This document shows positions 1 to 8,427 of a DNA stretch of 53,607 bases, piece after piece (the first letter of the stretch is position 1; each line of letters begins with the position of its first letter). Under the pieces are notes generated by a model, which was not told the DNA's origin, did no database searches, and saw only the letters and a program-made list of their open reading frames with translations. The position numbers and the translations under genes are program-made. The stretch is from an uncultured Lachnospiraceae bacterium (GTDB lineage Bacteria > Bacillota > Clostridia > Lachnospirales > Lachnospiraceae). The stretch is from NCBI GenBank assembly GCA_944376425.1, contig CALWCS010000154.1, forward strand, positions 1 through 53,607. Reading direction: 5' to 3'.

Positions 1-2
1 AA

Positions 3-2909
3 TTATATCAAAACCAGGCGGTACGTTACATTTTTTTCGGAGCTTGTACAACTTTGGTAAATCTGGTATCTTACGCAGTTTTGCGCTCGGTCCTGCAGAT
101 GGACATTACGGTAGCAAATGTAATTTCTGTTTTTTTGGCAATTTTATTTGCCTATGTAGTAAATAAACGATTTGTATTTGAGAGCAGGACGGAGGGGATT
201 TATGCTCTCTTACGGGAAATGGCGCAGTTTATCGGAATGCGTCTTTCCACCATGTTCATTGAAGTATTCGGTGTTGTCTTTATGAGCTGCGTCTGGAATA
301 TTCCGGATATGATTTCAAAACTGCTCATTCAGATCGTCGTTTTAGTTTTAAACTATGTCTTCAGTAAAATTTTCGTTTTTAATGAAGAACGGAAAAAGAT
401 CGTTCTTAGCGAAGAAGAGCAGAAACGAAAAAAAAGAAGAAAACGAAACACTGTGATCGGATTTGCGATTCCTGCGGTGACCATGGTGATTGCGTTTGCA
501 GTAAACGGTGTTTCTCCATTTGGAGACCGGGGAATTTTAATTATTGACTCTCTTCACCAGTATCTTCCGTTTTTTACAGAATTTCATGAAAAACTGGTAA
601 ACAGCGAGTCTTTGCGATATTCTTTTGGAGGAGGACTTGGAATGAATTTCTGGGCAACGTTTGCCTACTATTTTGCAAGTCCCCTGAATTTTTTGATTGT
701 TTTGTTCCCAACCTCGATGATGATGGAGGCAATGGCTCTTTTAGTTGTTCTTAAAATTGGATTCAGCGGAGGATTTTTTTCCTATTATCTAAGCAGAAGA
801 AATCAAGACAGAAACTATACGCCGATTTTATTCGGATGTATGTTTGCGCTGAGCAATTTTATGATCGGATATTATTTTAATTTGATGTGGCTTGACAGCA
901 TTGCGGTTCTTCCGCTTATCATGCTTGGCATTGAGAAAATCGTGGATGGAAAGAGCGGAAGAGTATTTGGGCTTTCTCTTGCCTTTGCGCTGTTTTCCAA
1001 CTATTATATCGGATTTATGCTCTGCTTTTTTTCCTGTCTTTATTTTCTTATGCTCTGGTTTATCAAGAAAAAAGGAAATATCAGACAGTTTTTGCGTTCC
1101 TGTGTGAACTTTGGATGGTATGCCCTGCTAAGCGGAGGAATGGCTGCCATTGTACTGGTACCGGCATATCAGGCACTGGGACTGACAGAGTCGACGAGTG
1201 GAAATACGTTTCCGACAGAAATCAGATTATATACAGGATTATTTTCACAGCTGACCCAGCATTTTGCAGCAGTCGAACCGATTACCATTGCAAATACGCA
1301 GGTCGGGCTTAACGCATATTGTGGTGTGCTTGTAATGATACTGGTATTTTTATATGCACTTGATAAACACATTCGACTCAGAAAGAGAGCAGGCTATCTG
1401 ATCCTTGCAGCATTTTTGTATGTAAGCTTTGATGTCAATATCTTAAACTATATCTGGCATGGTTTCCACACCCAAAATGGATTGCCGAATCGATTTGCAT
1501 TTCTTTATATTGCAGTGCTCTTGATTATGGCTTATGATGTTTTCCAGCACATCCGGATTTTACCGGTATGGAGAATTGCAGTCTCGTTTTTCATACCTCT
1601 TGCGGCTGTCTGCATCACGACCTGGAAAAATATCGGAGAGTATGCGTGGTATGTCTACACGATTACGTTGATTTTAATTGCTGTTTATCTGATTTGGGTT
1701 TTACTTTACCGCCTTGGCAAAAAGCGGGTCGCAGTCATAAAAAATGTTATCATCGGAATCGGAATTGCAGAGATGATAGGAAGTGCTATCTATGGCGTGT
1801 GTTGTAATGGTACGGTCAGTAAAAGCAGTTATGTTGAAGAACAGACGGCTTATCAGACGATGATGGAGAGAAGAGGAGAGACGAATCTATTCTATCGGAC
1901 TGAAATGGACAGCCAGAGAATGCGCAATGCCAATATGTTCCTGGGAGGAGACGGGATGGTATTGTTTTCTTCTACCATGCCGGCTGCAACCGTAGATCTG
2001 TGCGATGCTCTGGGAATGGAAGCGCGTACAAATAAAAATGGCTATATTGGCGTGACAAAACTGTTTAATGATGTATTCGGAATCAGCTATATTGTGTCAA
2101 AAGAAAATACAGAGACTTTATATCAGTTTGAGCGTGTCGACTATGAGGAGCCAGACGGATTGTTCTACAATGAAGATGCCCTCTCAATAGGATTTATGGT
2201 GAATGAGAAGATAAAAAATTGGGATATTACTTTGGGAACACCGATGGAAGTCCAAAATCAATTTATCAATCTGGCAACAGGATATGAACCGATTATTAAG
2301 CTGGATCGAACGGTTGAGCTGGAAAACGGAGAAGTTTGTACGTTAAAACTGCCGGCAGGCTCTCAGGTTTATGTCCAGCTGATGACGGCAGTAGAAACAT
2401 TAGAAATCACGACGCCGGAATATGAAAAAACGTATCAGACGTATACGGATCATTTGTACAATTTAGGATGTATGGAAGAAGACCAGCTTGCGAACATCAC
2501 AGCAACATTCAAAGAAAATCAGACAGAACCGGTAGAATTGAGAATTTATGTCTGCCACCAGGATGAATATGAAAAAGTATATGAGAGTCTGGCAGAAGAA
2601 CAGATGGAACTGACAAGTTTTTCCGATGACCATATTGAGGGAACGATCACCGCAAAAGAAGGACGTACCTTAATGTTCAGCATCCCATATGATGAAGGAT
2701 GGGAGATCACGGTGGACGGAGAGAAAGCAGAACAATACCGGATCGGAGAAGCATTGATGGGAATTGATCTGGAGGCAGGAACTCATAAGATTGAACTTTC
2801 CTATACACCGCCTGGTTTATGGATCGGAAGTGCTTTGAGTATCGGATGTATCTCTTTGTATCTTCTGACACTGTTGATAGAGAACAGATCGGAAAAAAAG
2901 AGAGACTGA
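3..2909 (+). CDS. GtrA-YfhO fusion membrane protein (5' end outside window)
   Basis: The frame is open from base 3 through the TTG at 54 (residues LYQNQAVRYIFFGACTTLVN), so the gene starts before the window. The first ~130 residues are a GtrA-type domain with four membrane segments, the family that flips polyprenyl-phosphate-linked sugars. A very basic linker (KKRRKR, near base 430) leads to a YfhO domain: many membrane segments, an early ISPFGD/DSLHQY-like loop, a large extracellular C-terminal part (about 1830-2800), and one last membrane helix. YfhO proteins are GT-C transferases that add sugars to lipoteichoic acid or other wall polymers outside the cell. Flippase and transferase are usually separate genes; here they are one chain, which implies direct hand-over of the lipid-linked sugar. 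No GtrB/CsbB partner is adjacent; the nearest candidate in the window is at 44877. Confidence 0.85.
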   Translation, partial: LYQNQAVRYIFFGACTTLVNLVSYAVLRSVLQMDITVANVISVFLAILFAYVVNKRFVFESRTEGIYALLREMAQFIGMRLSTMFIEVFGVVFMSCVWNIPDMISKLLIQIVVLVLNYVFSKIFVFNEERKKIVLSEEEQKRKKRRKRNTVIGFAIPAVTMVIAFAVNGVSPFGDRGILIIDSLHQYLPFFTEFHEKLVNSESLRYSFGGGLGMNFWATFAYYFASPLNFLIVLFPTSMMMEAMALLVVLKIGFSGGFFSYYLSRRNQDRNYTPILFGCMFALSNFMIGYYFNLMWLDSIAVLPLIMLGIEKIVDGKSGRVFGLSLAFALFSNYYIGFMLCFFSCLYFLMLWFIKKKGNIRQFLRSCVNFGWYALLSGGMAAIVLVPAYQALGLTESTSGNTFPTEIRLYTGLFSQLTQHFAAVEPITIANTQVGLNAYCGVLVMILVFLYALDKHIRLRKRAGYLILAAFLYVSFDVNILNYIWHGFHTQNGLPNRFAFLYIAVLLIMAYDVFQHIRILPVWRIAVSFFIPLAAVCITTWKNIGEYAWYVYTITLILIAVYLIWVLLYRLGKKRVAVIKNVIIGIGIAEMIGSAIYGVCCNGTVSKSSYVEEQTAYQTMMERRGETNLFYRTEMDSQRMRNANMFLGGDGMVLFSSTMPAATVDLCDALGMEARTNKNGYIGVTKLFNDVFGISYIVSKENTETLYQFERVDYEEPDGLFYNEDALSIGFMVNEKIKNWDITLGTPMEVQNQFINLATGYEPIIKLDRTVELENGEVCTLKLPAGSQVYVQLMTAVETLEITTPEYEKTYQTYTDHLYNLGCMEEDQLANITATFKENQTEPVELRIYVCHQDEYEKVYESLAEEQMELTSFSDDHIEGTITAKEGRTLMFSIPYDEGWEITVDGEKAEQYRIGEALMGIDLEAGTHKIELSYTPPGLWIGSALSIGCISLYLLTLLIENRSEKKRD

Positions 2910-2932
2910 CACTGGGCAAGAGATCATTTTTT

Positions 2933-2941
2933 TGTTATACT
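2933..2941 (+). promoter_or_regulatory. extended -10 promoter before murB
   Basis: TGTTATACT is an extended -10 (TG-N-TATACT) about 175 bases before murB, just after the GtrA-YfhO stop. No good -35 is visible at 17 bases, as often seen with extended -10 promoters. It would start the murB-rapZ-whiA-HPr-like operon. Confidence 0.4.
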
Positions 2942-3116
2942 ATTTTAAAGACACCAGAGTCAAAAAGACATACTTTTCTTGCCGGCAGGAATCAGTATGA
3001 CTTTGAAACATGCAAATCTAAAGAGAAAAAAGGAGACCTGTCCTAATTTTATAGAAAGAAAACAGCAAAACAGGAGAGATGTAAAAAAACATTATCTTCG
3101 TAGATGAGGAGGATCT

Positions 3117-4058
3117 ATGAATCAAAATCTGTGGACACAGCTGTGCGGAATTGTAAAAGAGGAAAATGTACAGACAGAAGAGATGATGAAAAATCATACG
3201 ACATTCCGAATTGGAGGTCCGGCGGAATATTTTGTTACGCCCCATACGGTTGAGGAAATCAAACAGGTGATTTTACTTTGTAAAAAAGAACATGTGCCGT
3301 ATTTTGTACTTGGAAATGGAAGCAATCTTCTGGTTGGAGATCTGGGAATCCGAGGTGTGGTGATTCAGATTTTTAAAAATTTTAACGAGATTGTCCTGGA
3401 AAAAGAAGGGATCATTCGTGTTCAGGCAGGGGCGCTGTTATCGAAAATTGCCGGTTTTGCAAGAAAGCATGAGCTTACCGGCTTCGAATTCGCAGCAGGA
3501 ATTCCCGGTACTGTTGGAGGAGCTGTGATGATGAATGCCGGAGCTTATGGCGGCGAGATGAAAGACGTGATTGTAAAAGCAAGTGTATTAGATCAGAACG
3601 GAAACGTATTTTTTCTGTCGAACGAAGAACTGGAACTGAGTTATCGAAAAAGCATTGTGGGAAGAAAAGGATATCTTGTTTTGGAGGTCTGGATTGCTCT
3701 GAAAAAAGGGGAAAAAGAAGAAATTGAAGAGAAAATGGAAGATTTAAAAGAGCGAAGAATTTCAAAACAACCTTTAGATCGTCCAAGTGCGGGAAGCACA
3801 TTTAAACGGCCGGAAGGATACTTTGCCGGAAAGCTGATTATGGATGCGGGACTGAAAGGTTTCACTGTGGGAGGAGCACAGGTTTCCGAAAAACACTGTG
3901 GGTTTGTGATTAATACAGGAGAGGCGACAGCGAAAGATGTCACGAATCTGATCAAAGAGATACAGTGTGTGGTAAAAGAAAAATTTGGAATCTTATTAGA
4001 ACCGGAAGTAAAAAGAATCGGAGATTTTGGTGAGGAAGAAAAGACAGAGGCGAAGTGA
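3117..4058 (+). CDS. murB: UDP-N-acetylenolpyruvoylglucosamine reductase
   Basis: Cytoplasmic FAD enzyme that reduces UDP-GlcNAc-enolpyruvate to UDP-MurNAc with NADPH, the second committed step of peptidoglycan synthesis. At 313 residues it has the normal length for the shorter Gram-positive type. Visible motifs are the N-terminal TTFRIGGPA, the FAD-binding GIPGTVGGAVMMNAG near residue 128, the proton-donating serine region SAGSTFKRP (Ser about 227), and the C-terminal EPEV near 295. The start is set by GAGGAGG just before the ATG. The stop lies three bases before rapZ, so the two are translationally coupled. The murB-rapZ-whiA order is typical of Clostridia. Confidence 0.97.
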   Translation: MNQNLWTQLCGIVKEENVQTEEMMKNHTTFRIGGPAEYFVTPHTVEEIKQVILLCKKEHVPYFVLGNGSNLLVGDLGIRGVVIQIFKNFNEIVLEKEGIIRVQAGALLSKIAGFARKHELTGFEFAAGIPGTVGGAVMMNAGAYGGEMKDVIVKASVLDQNGNVFFLSNEELELSYRKSIVGRKGYLVLEVWIALKKGEKEEIEEKMEDLKERRISKQPLDRPSAGSTFKRPEGYFAGKLIMDAGLKGFTVGGAQVSEKHCGFVINTGEATAKDVTNLIKEIQCVVKEKFGILLEPEVKRIGDFGEEEKTEAK

Positions 4059-4061
4059 GAG

Positions 4062-4919
4062 ATGAGATTTGTAATAGTGACAGGAATGTCTGGCGCAGGA
4101 AAAAGTTCGGCATTGAAAATGTTAGAGGATTTTGGCTATTTTTGCGTTGATAATTTACCGATTCCTCTGCTGAACAAATTTGCGGAACTTGCATGGAGTC
4201 AGCAGAGTGAAATCAGCAAGGTGGCTTTAGGAGTCGATATCCGAAGCGGACAGTCATTTGGAGAACTGGAAGGAGAATTAGAGAAACTTCCGGCACTGGG
4301 AGTAGAGGCTGAAATTTTATTTTTAGATGCGGCGGATACTACGCTTGTAAAACGATATAAAGAGACGAGACGAGCGCATCCTCTTGCAAAAAACGGAAGA
4401 GTGGATCAGGGAATCGAGATGGAAAGAAAACGTCTTGCTTATCTGAAAAAAAGCGCCGATTATATTATTGATACGAGTCAGATGCTGACAAGAGAACTGC
4501 ATCAGGAATTGGAAAAGATTTTTGTGGAGAATAGAGAATTTAAAAATCTGATGATTACGATTTTGTCATTTGGATTTAAATATGGTATTCCCACGGACGC
4601 CGATCTTGTGTTTGATGTACGGTTTTTGCCGAATCCATATTATATTGAAGATTTGAAGAAAAAAACGGGAAATGAAAAAGAGGTACAGGACTACGTGATG
4701 GGATTTGAAATTTCCCATATCTTTTTAGAAAAATTAAAGGATATGATAGAGTTTTTAATTCCAAACTATGTATTAGAGGGAAAAAACCAATTGGTGATTG
4801 CGATTGGGTGTACCGGCGGAAAACATCGTTCTGTCACTTTGGCAAATCAGCTGTATGAGGCATTAAAAAGTCAGACAGAATATGGATTGCGGATAGAACA
4901 CAGGGATATCCCAAAATGA
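4062..4919 (+). CDS. rapZ: RapZ/YvcJ-family nucleotide-binding protein
   Basis: A P-loop protein of 285 residues, the family's usual length. The Walker A motif GMSGAGKSS is at residues 8-16, followed by the family's VDNLP near 30. The C-terminal half has the conserved TGGKHRSV region near residue 248. In E. coli RapZ is an RNase E adapter that controls GlmS and so UDP-GlcNAc supply. In Bacillus YvcJ binds and hydrolyses GTP and affects competence; the RNA role is not established there. Position between murB and whiA is standard. The usual Bacillus neighbour yvcK (mgfK) is absent. Ten bases separate it from whiA, so it belongs to the same operon. Confidence 0.95.
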   Translation: MRFVIVTGMSGAGKSSALKMLEDFGYFCVDNLPIPLLNKFAELAWSQQSEISKVALGVDIRSGQSFGELEGELEKLPALGVEAEILFLDAADTTLVKRYKETRRAHPLAKNGRVDQGIEMERKRLAYLKKSADYIIDTSQMLTRELHQELEKIFVENREFKNLMITILSFGFKYGIPTDADLVFDVRFLPNPYYIEDLKKKTGNEKEVQDYVMGFEISHIFLEKLKDMIEFLIPNYVLEGKNQLVIAIGCTGGKHRSVTLANQLYEALKSQTEYGLRIEHRDIPK

Positions 4920-4929
4920 GAGGTGCAAG

Positions 4930-5898
4930 ATGTCTTTTTCAAGTCAGGTAAAGGAAGAATTGTCGAGACAACTTAGTACGGCAAGACATTGCCAGATTGC
5001 GGAGATCGCGGCGATCATCAGCATGTGTGGCGGAATCAAGATTTCTGAGAAGGAAAAATACAGCTTAAATATTGAGACAGAAAATGTTTCTGTCGCAAGA
5101 AAGTACTTTACATTATTGAAAAAAACCTTTAATATAGAAACAGAAATTTCTATCAGAAGAAATTCTAATCTGAAAAAAAACAGAATGGTTACAGTATGTG
5201 TAAAGAATCATAAAGATACCATTATGATTCTAAAAGCAGCAAAACTGTTAGATGCCGAAATGGAAATTTCAGAAAATTTGTCCATCCATAACAATGTGAT
5301 AATCCAAAGATCATGTTGCAAACGGGCATTTATCAGGGGAGCTTTTTTGGCAGCGGGCTCAATCAGTGATCCAAAAAAATTTTATCATTTTGAGATTGCA
5401 TGCGCTTCGATGAACAAGGCAACACAGATTCAGGCAATACTAAAGACATTTGAGATAGAAGCGAAAATTGTGACAAGAAAGAAATATTTTGTTGTATATG
5501 TCAAAGAAGGATCACAGATTGTAGATATTCTCAATGTAATGGAAGCGCCGATCAGCCTCATGGATTTGGAAAATGTCAGAATTCTAAAGGAAATGAGGAA
5601 TAAGGTAAATCGGAAAGTAAATTGTGAGACGGCAAACATTCATAAAACGGTCAATGCAGCAGTGAAACAGACAGAAGATATTAAATTTATTCAATCCGTT
5701 ATGCGGCTGGATGATTTACCGGAGGGGCTTGCAGAAGTGGCCAGAATTCGACTGGAAAACCCTGAGGCAACGTTGAAAGAACTGGGGATGCTTTTAAACC
5801 CTCAGGTAGGCAAATCCGGAGTGAACCATAGATTGAGAAAATTAAGTGACTTAGCGGAAAAGCTGAAAGGAAAACAAGGAGGAGAACATTATGATTAG
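4930..5898 (+). CDS. whiA: WhiA-family DNA-binding regulator
   Basis: 322 residues, full length. It has the two-part WhiA structure: an N-terminal region of the LAGLIDADG homing-endonuclease fold without cleavage residues (RGAFLAAGSISDP near residue 137, and FEIACASM), and a C-terminal helix-turn-helix (LKELGMLLNPQVGKSGVNH, near 282-300). WhiA is a transcription factor for sporulation in Streptomyces and affects cell division and chromosome segregation in Bacillus. A GAGG site precedes the ATG. Its last eight bases overlap the start of the HPr-like gene, so the two are co-translated. Confidence 0.95.
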   Translation: MSFSSQVKEELSRQLSTARHCQIAEIAAIISMCGGIKISEKEKYSLNIETENVSVARKYFTLLKKTFNIETEISIRRNSNLKKNRMVTVCVKNHKDTIMILKAAKLLDAEMEISENLSIHNNVIIQRSCCKRAFIRGAFLAAGSISDPKKFYHFEIACASMNKATQIQAILKTFEIEAKIVTRKKYFVVYVKEGSQIVDILNVMEAPISLMDLENVRILKEMRNKVNRKVNCETANIHKTVNAAVKQTEDIKFIQSVMRLDDLPEGLAEVARIRLENPEATLKELGMLLNPQVGKSGVNHRLRKLSDLAEKLKGKQGGEHYD

Positions 5899-6145
5899 GA
5901 AACCAATTACGATTCAAATTCCGAGTGGATTGGAAGCGAGACCAGTCGCTTTGCTGGTTCAGGTAGCAAGCCAGTACGAGAGTGAAATTTATGTGGAGAG
6001 TGGAGAAAAGAAAGTCAATGCGAAAAGTATTATGGGAATGATGACACTGGGATTGGTAGCCGGAGAAAATGTAACAGTTACAGCAAACGGCGGAGACGAG
6101 GAAGAAGCCATTTTGAATATAGAGAAATATTTGAGCAGTAAATAA
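5891..6145 (+). CDS. Crh-like HPr paralogue with Glu15
   Basis: 84 residues with the HPr fold signature. The motif around residue 15 reads GLEARP instead of GLHARP, so the histidine that accepts phosphate from Enzyme I is glutamate. The regulatory serine is kept (AKSIMG, Ser46). In Bacillus the paralogue Crh has Gln15 and sits in the same whiA operon; it acts in carbon catabolite control with CcpA after HPr kinase phosphorylates Ser46. By position and residues this is the Crh equivalent, but the residue is Glu, which could mimic a charged state. It starts inside whiA with AAGGAGG eight bases upstream. A normal HPr lies at 20166. Confidence 0.9.
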   Translation: MIRKPITIQIPSGLEARPVALLVQVASQYESEIYVESGEKKVNAKSIMGMMTLGLVAGENVTVTANGGDEEEAILNIEKYLSSK

Positions 6146-6151
6146 TATAAT

Positions 6152-6210
6152 ATAGAAAAAGAAGAACCTTTCCGTGAAAGAGGAACGCGGAAAGGTTCTT
6201 CTTTTTCTAT
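6152..6210. terminator. strong bidirectional intrinsic terminator after the whiA operon
   Basis: A perfect stem of about 23 base pairs (6152-6174 with 6188-6210) and a 13-base loop. The 5' arm begins in an A-run and the 3' arm ends in a T-run, so it can terminate either strand. It separates the murB operon from uvrB. Confidence 0.9.
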
Positions 6211-6303
6211 GTTCAGAACGTAAAAACGCAGAGAAAGAAAATCGTTTCTACTTTTTAAAAGAAGAGAAGAAATTTCCAGAATGTTAAACGAAAAAACGAT
6301 ATT

Positions 6304-6317
6304 AGAACAAATATTCG
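6304..6317. promoter_or_regulatory. putative LexA (SOS) box upstream of uvrB
   Basis: AGAACAAATATTCG matches 11 of 14 positions of the Gram-positive LexA consensus CGAACATATGTTCG and keeps the GAAC-N4-(G/A)TTC dyad with one mismatch. It lies about 30 bases before the -10 of the uvrB promoter, a position where a repressor would block transcription. uvrB-uvrA is an SOS operon in Bacillus. One half-site is imperfect, so confidence is moderate. Confidence 0.5.
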
Positions 6318-6345
6318 AATTCCCCTGTACTTTTACGGAGAAAGC

Positions 6346-6354
6346 TGGTATAAT
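6346..6354 (+). promoter_or_regulatory. uvrBA promoter, extended -10
   Basis: TGGTATAAT is a perfect extended -10 (TG-N-TATAAT) 58 bases before the chosen uvrB start. The -35 region is weak. Confidence 0.6.
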
Positions 6355-6412
6355 AAGACACACATAAGTTCGAATGAAGATCTCAAATAAAGAAAGGAGA
6401 GCCACAACGGTC

Positions 6413-8392
6413 ATGGATCATTTCGAATTAGTTTCTGAATACAAACCTACCGGCGACCAGCCGCAAGCCATCGAGGCGCTGGTAAAAGGCTTCAAAGAAG
6501 GCAACCAGTGCGAGACACTTTTGGGCGTTACCGGTTCCGGAAAAACATTCACGATGGCAAATGTCATTCAGCAATTGAATAAACCAACGCTTATAATCGC
6601 TCATAATAAAACCTTGGCGGCGCAGCTTTACGGTGAGTTTAAAGAATTTTTCCCGAACAATGCCGTAGAGTACTTCGTTTCCTATTATGACTATTATCAG
6701 CCAGAAGCATATGTGCCGTCTTCCGACACGTATATTGAAAAAGATTCTGCAATTAATGAAGAAATAGAAAAGCTTAGACTCTCAGCTACAAGTGCTTTGG
6801 CAGAGAGAAAAGATGTTATTGTAATTTCCAGCGTTTCCTGCATTTATGGTTTGGGAAATCCGATCGATTATAAAAATATGGTGATTTCACTGCGCCCCGG
6901 AATGATAAAAGACAGAGATGAAGTCATTAAAAAGCTGATAGATATCCAGTATGAAAGAAATGAAATGGATTTTAAACGCAGTACCTTCCGTGTCCGAGGA
7001 GATGTACTGGAGATTTTTCCAGCCGATGCCACGGAGCTTGCTGTGCGGGTAGAATTTTTTGGAGATGAAATTGAACGGATCAGTCAGATTGATGTGTTGA
7101 CAGGAGAGACGAAATCCCTGCTGGAACATATCGCGATTTTTCCGGCTTCTCATTATGTCGTTCCGATGGAAAAAATTCTGGAAGCGTCAAAGCATATCGA
7201 AGAAGAATTAAAGGAGCGTGTGGCTTATTTTAAAAGTCAGGATAAGCTGTTAGAGGCACAGAGAATCGCAGAGCGGACGCAGTTTGATATAGAGATGCTG
7301 AAAGAAACAGGAATTTGTTCGGGAATCGAGAACTATTCCAGACACCTGGCAGGTCTGGCTCCGGGGGCGACGCCTCACACTTTGATCGATTATTTTCCGG
7401 ATGATTTTTTGATCATTATTGACGAGTCCCATAAAACAATTCCGCAGATTCGTGGGATGTATGCCGGAGACCAATCCAGAAAAACGACATTGGTAGACTA
7501 TGGATTCCGCCTTCCTTCAGCAAAAGACAACCGCCCTTTAAATTTTGAAGAATTTGAGAGCAAAATCGATCAGATTCTATTTGTATCTGCAACACCCGGT
7601 CCGTATGAAGAAGAGCATGAACTTTTAAGAGCAGAACAGATTATCCGCCCTACCGGTCTTTTAGATCCAAAGGTGGATGTCCGTCCGGTTAAAGGGCAGA
7701 TCGATGATCTGATTGGAGAGATCAAAAAAGAGACAGAAAAAGGAAATAAGGTTTTAATTACAACATTGACAAAGAGAATGGCAGAAGATTTAACGGAATA
7801 TATGAAAGAAATCGGAATTCGTGTCCGATATCTTCATTCTGACATTGACACACTGGAGAGGACAGAAATTATCCGCGACATGAGAATGAATGTATTTGAC
7901 GTTTTGGTAGGAATCAATCTTTTAAGAGAAGGACTCGACATTCCCGAAATTTCTCTGGTAGCAATTTTAGACGCAGATAAAGAAGGATTTTTGCGATCAG
8001 AGACTTCTTTAATTCAGACAATCGGACGTGCAGCGCGAAATGCTCAAGGACATGTCATCATGTATGCGGATACGATGACAGATTCCATGAAAATTGCGAT
8101 AGAAGAGACGGAGCGAAGACGCCGTCTTCAAAAGGAATATAACGAAGAACATCATATTACGCCGAAGACCATTCAAAAAGCAGTGAGGGATCTGATCAGC
8201 ATTTCGAAAAAGGTAGAAGCCGAGGAGGTAATGAAAGATCCGGAATCTATGAGCCAAAAAGAATTGGAAAAATTGATTCAAGAGACAGAGAAAAAAATGA
8301 GAAAAGCAGCAGCAGAACTGAATTTTGAGGCAGCGGTTGAGTTAAGAGATCAGATGATCGCACTGAAACAGCAGCTTCAGCAATTTTTGTAA
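6413..8392 (+). CDS. uvrB: UvrABC excinuclease subunit B
   Basis: Damage-verification helicase of nucleotide excision repair. UvrA2B scans DNA; UvrB then holds the lesion and recruits UvrC. From the ATG at 6413 the protein has 659 residues, the normal length. It opens with the family start ([17 protein letters not shown]), has Walker A GVTGSGKT at 38-45, the beta-hairpin tyrosines in [10 protein letters not shown], helicase motifs ([21 protein letters not shown]) and a C-terminal UVR domain (residues ~620-655) that contacts UvrC. The frame is open back to an ATG at 6374, but that ATG lacks a ribosome site, while GAAAGGAG lies before 6413 (spacing slightly long). It is co-transcribed with uvrA, 35 bases on. 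Confidence 0.98.
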   Translation: MDHFELVSEYKPTGDQPQAIEALVKGFKEGNQCETLLGVTGSGKTFTMANVIQQLNKPTLIIAHNKTLAAQLYGEFKEFFPNNAVEYFVSYYDYYQPEAYVPSSDTYIEKDSAINEEIEKLRLSATSALAERKDVIVISSVSCIYGLGNPIDYKNMVISLRPGMIKDRDEVIKKLIDIQYERNEMDFKRSTFRVRGDVLEIFPADATELAVRVEFFGDEIERISQIDVLTGETKSLLEHIAIFPASHYVVPMEKILEASKHIEEELKERVAYFKSQDKLLEAQRIAERTQFDIEMLKETGICSGIENYSRHLAGLAPGATPHTLIDYFPDDFLIIIDESHKTIPQIRGMYAGDQSRKTTLVDYGFRLPSAKDNRPLNFEEFESKIDQILFVSATPGPYEEEHELLRAEQIIRPTGLLDPKVDVRPVKGQIDDLIGEIKKETEKGNKVLITTLTKRMAEDLTEYMKEIGIRVRYLHSDIDTLERTEIIRDMRMNVFDVLVGINLLREGLDIPEISLVAILDADKEGFLRSETSLIQTIGRAARNAQGHVIMYADTMTDSMKIAIEETERRRRLQKEYNEEHHITPKTIQKAVRDLISISKKVEAEEVMKDPESMSQKELEKLIQETEKKMRKAAAELNFEAAVELRDQMIALKQQLQQFL

Positions 8393-8427
8393 TCGCAGTT
8401 ATGGCATAGGAAAAGCAGGAGGAAAAT

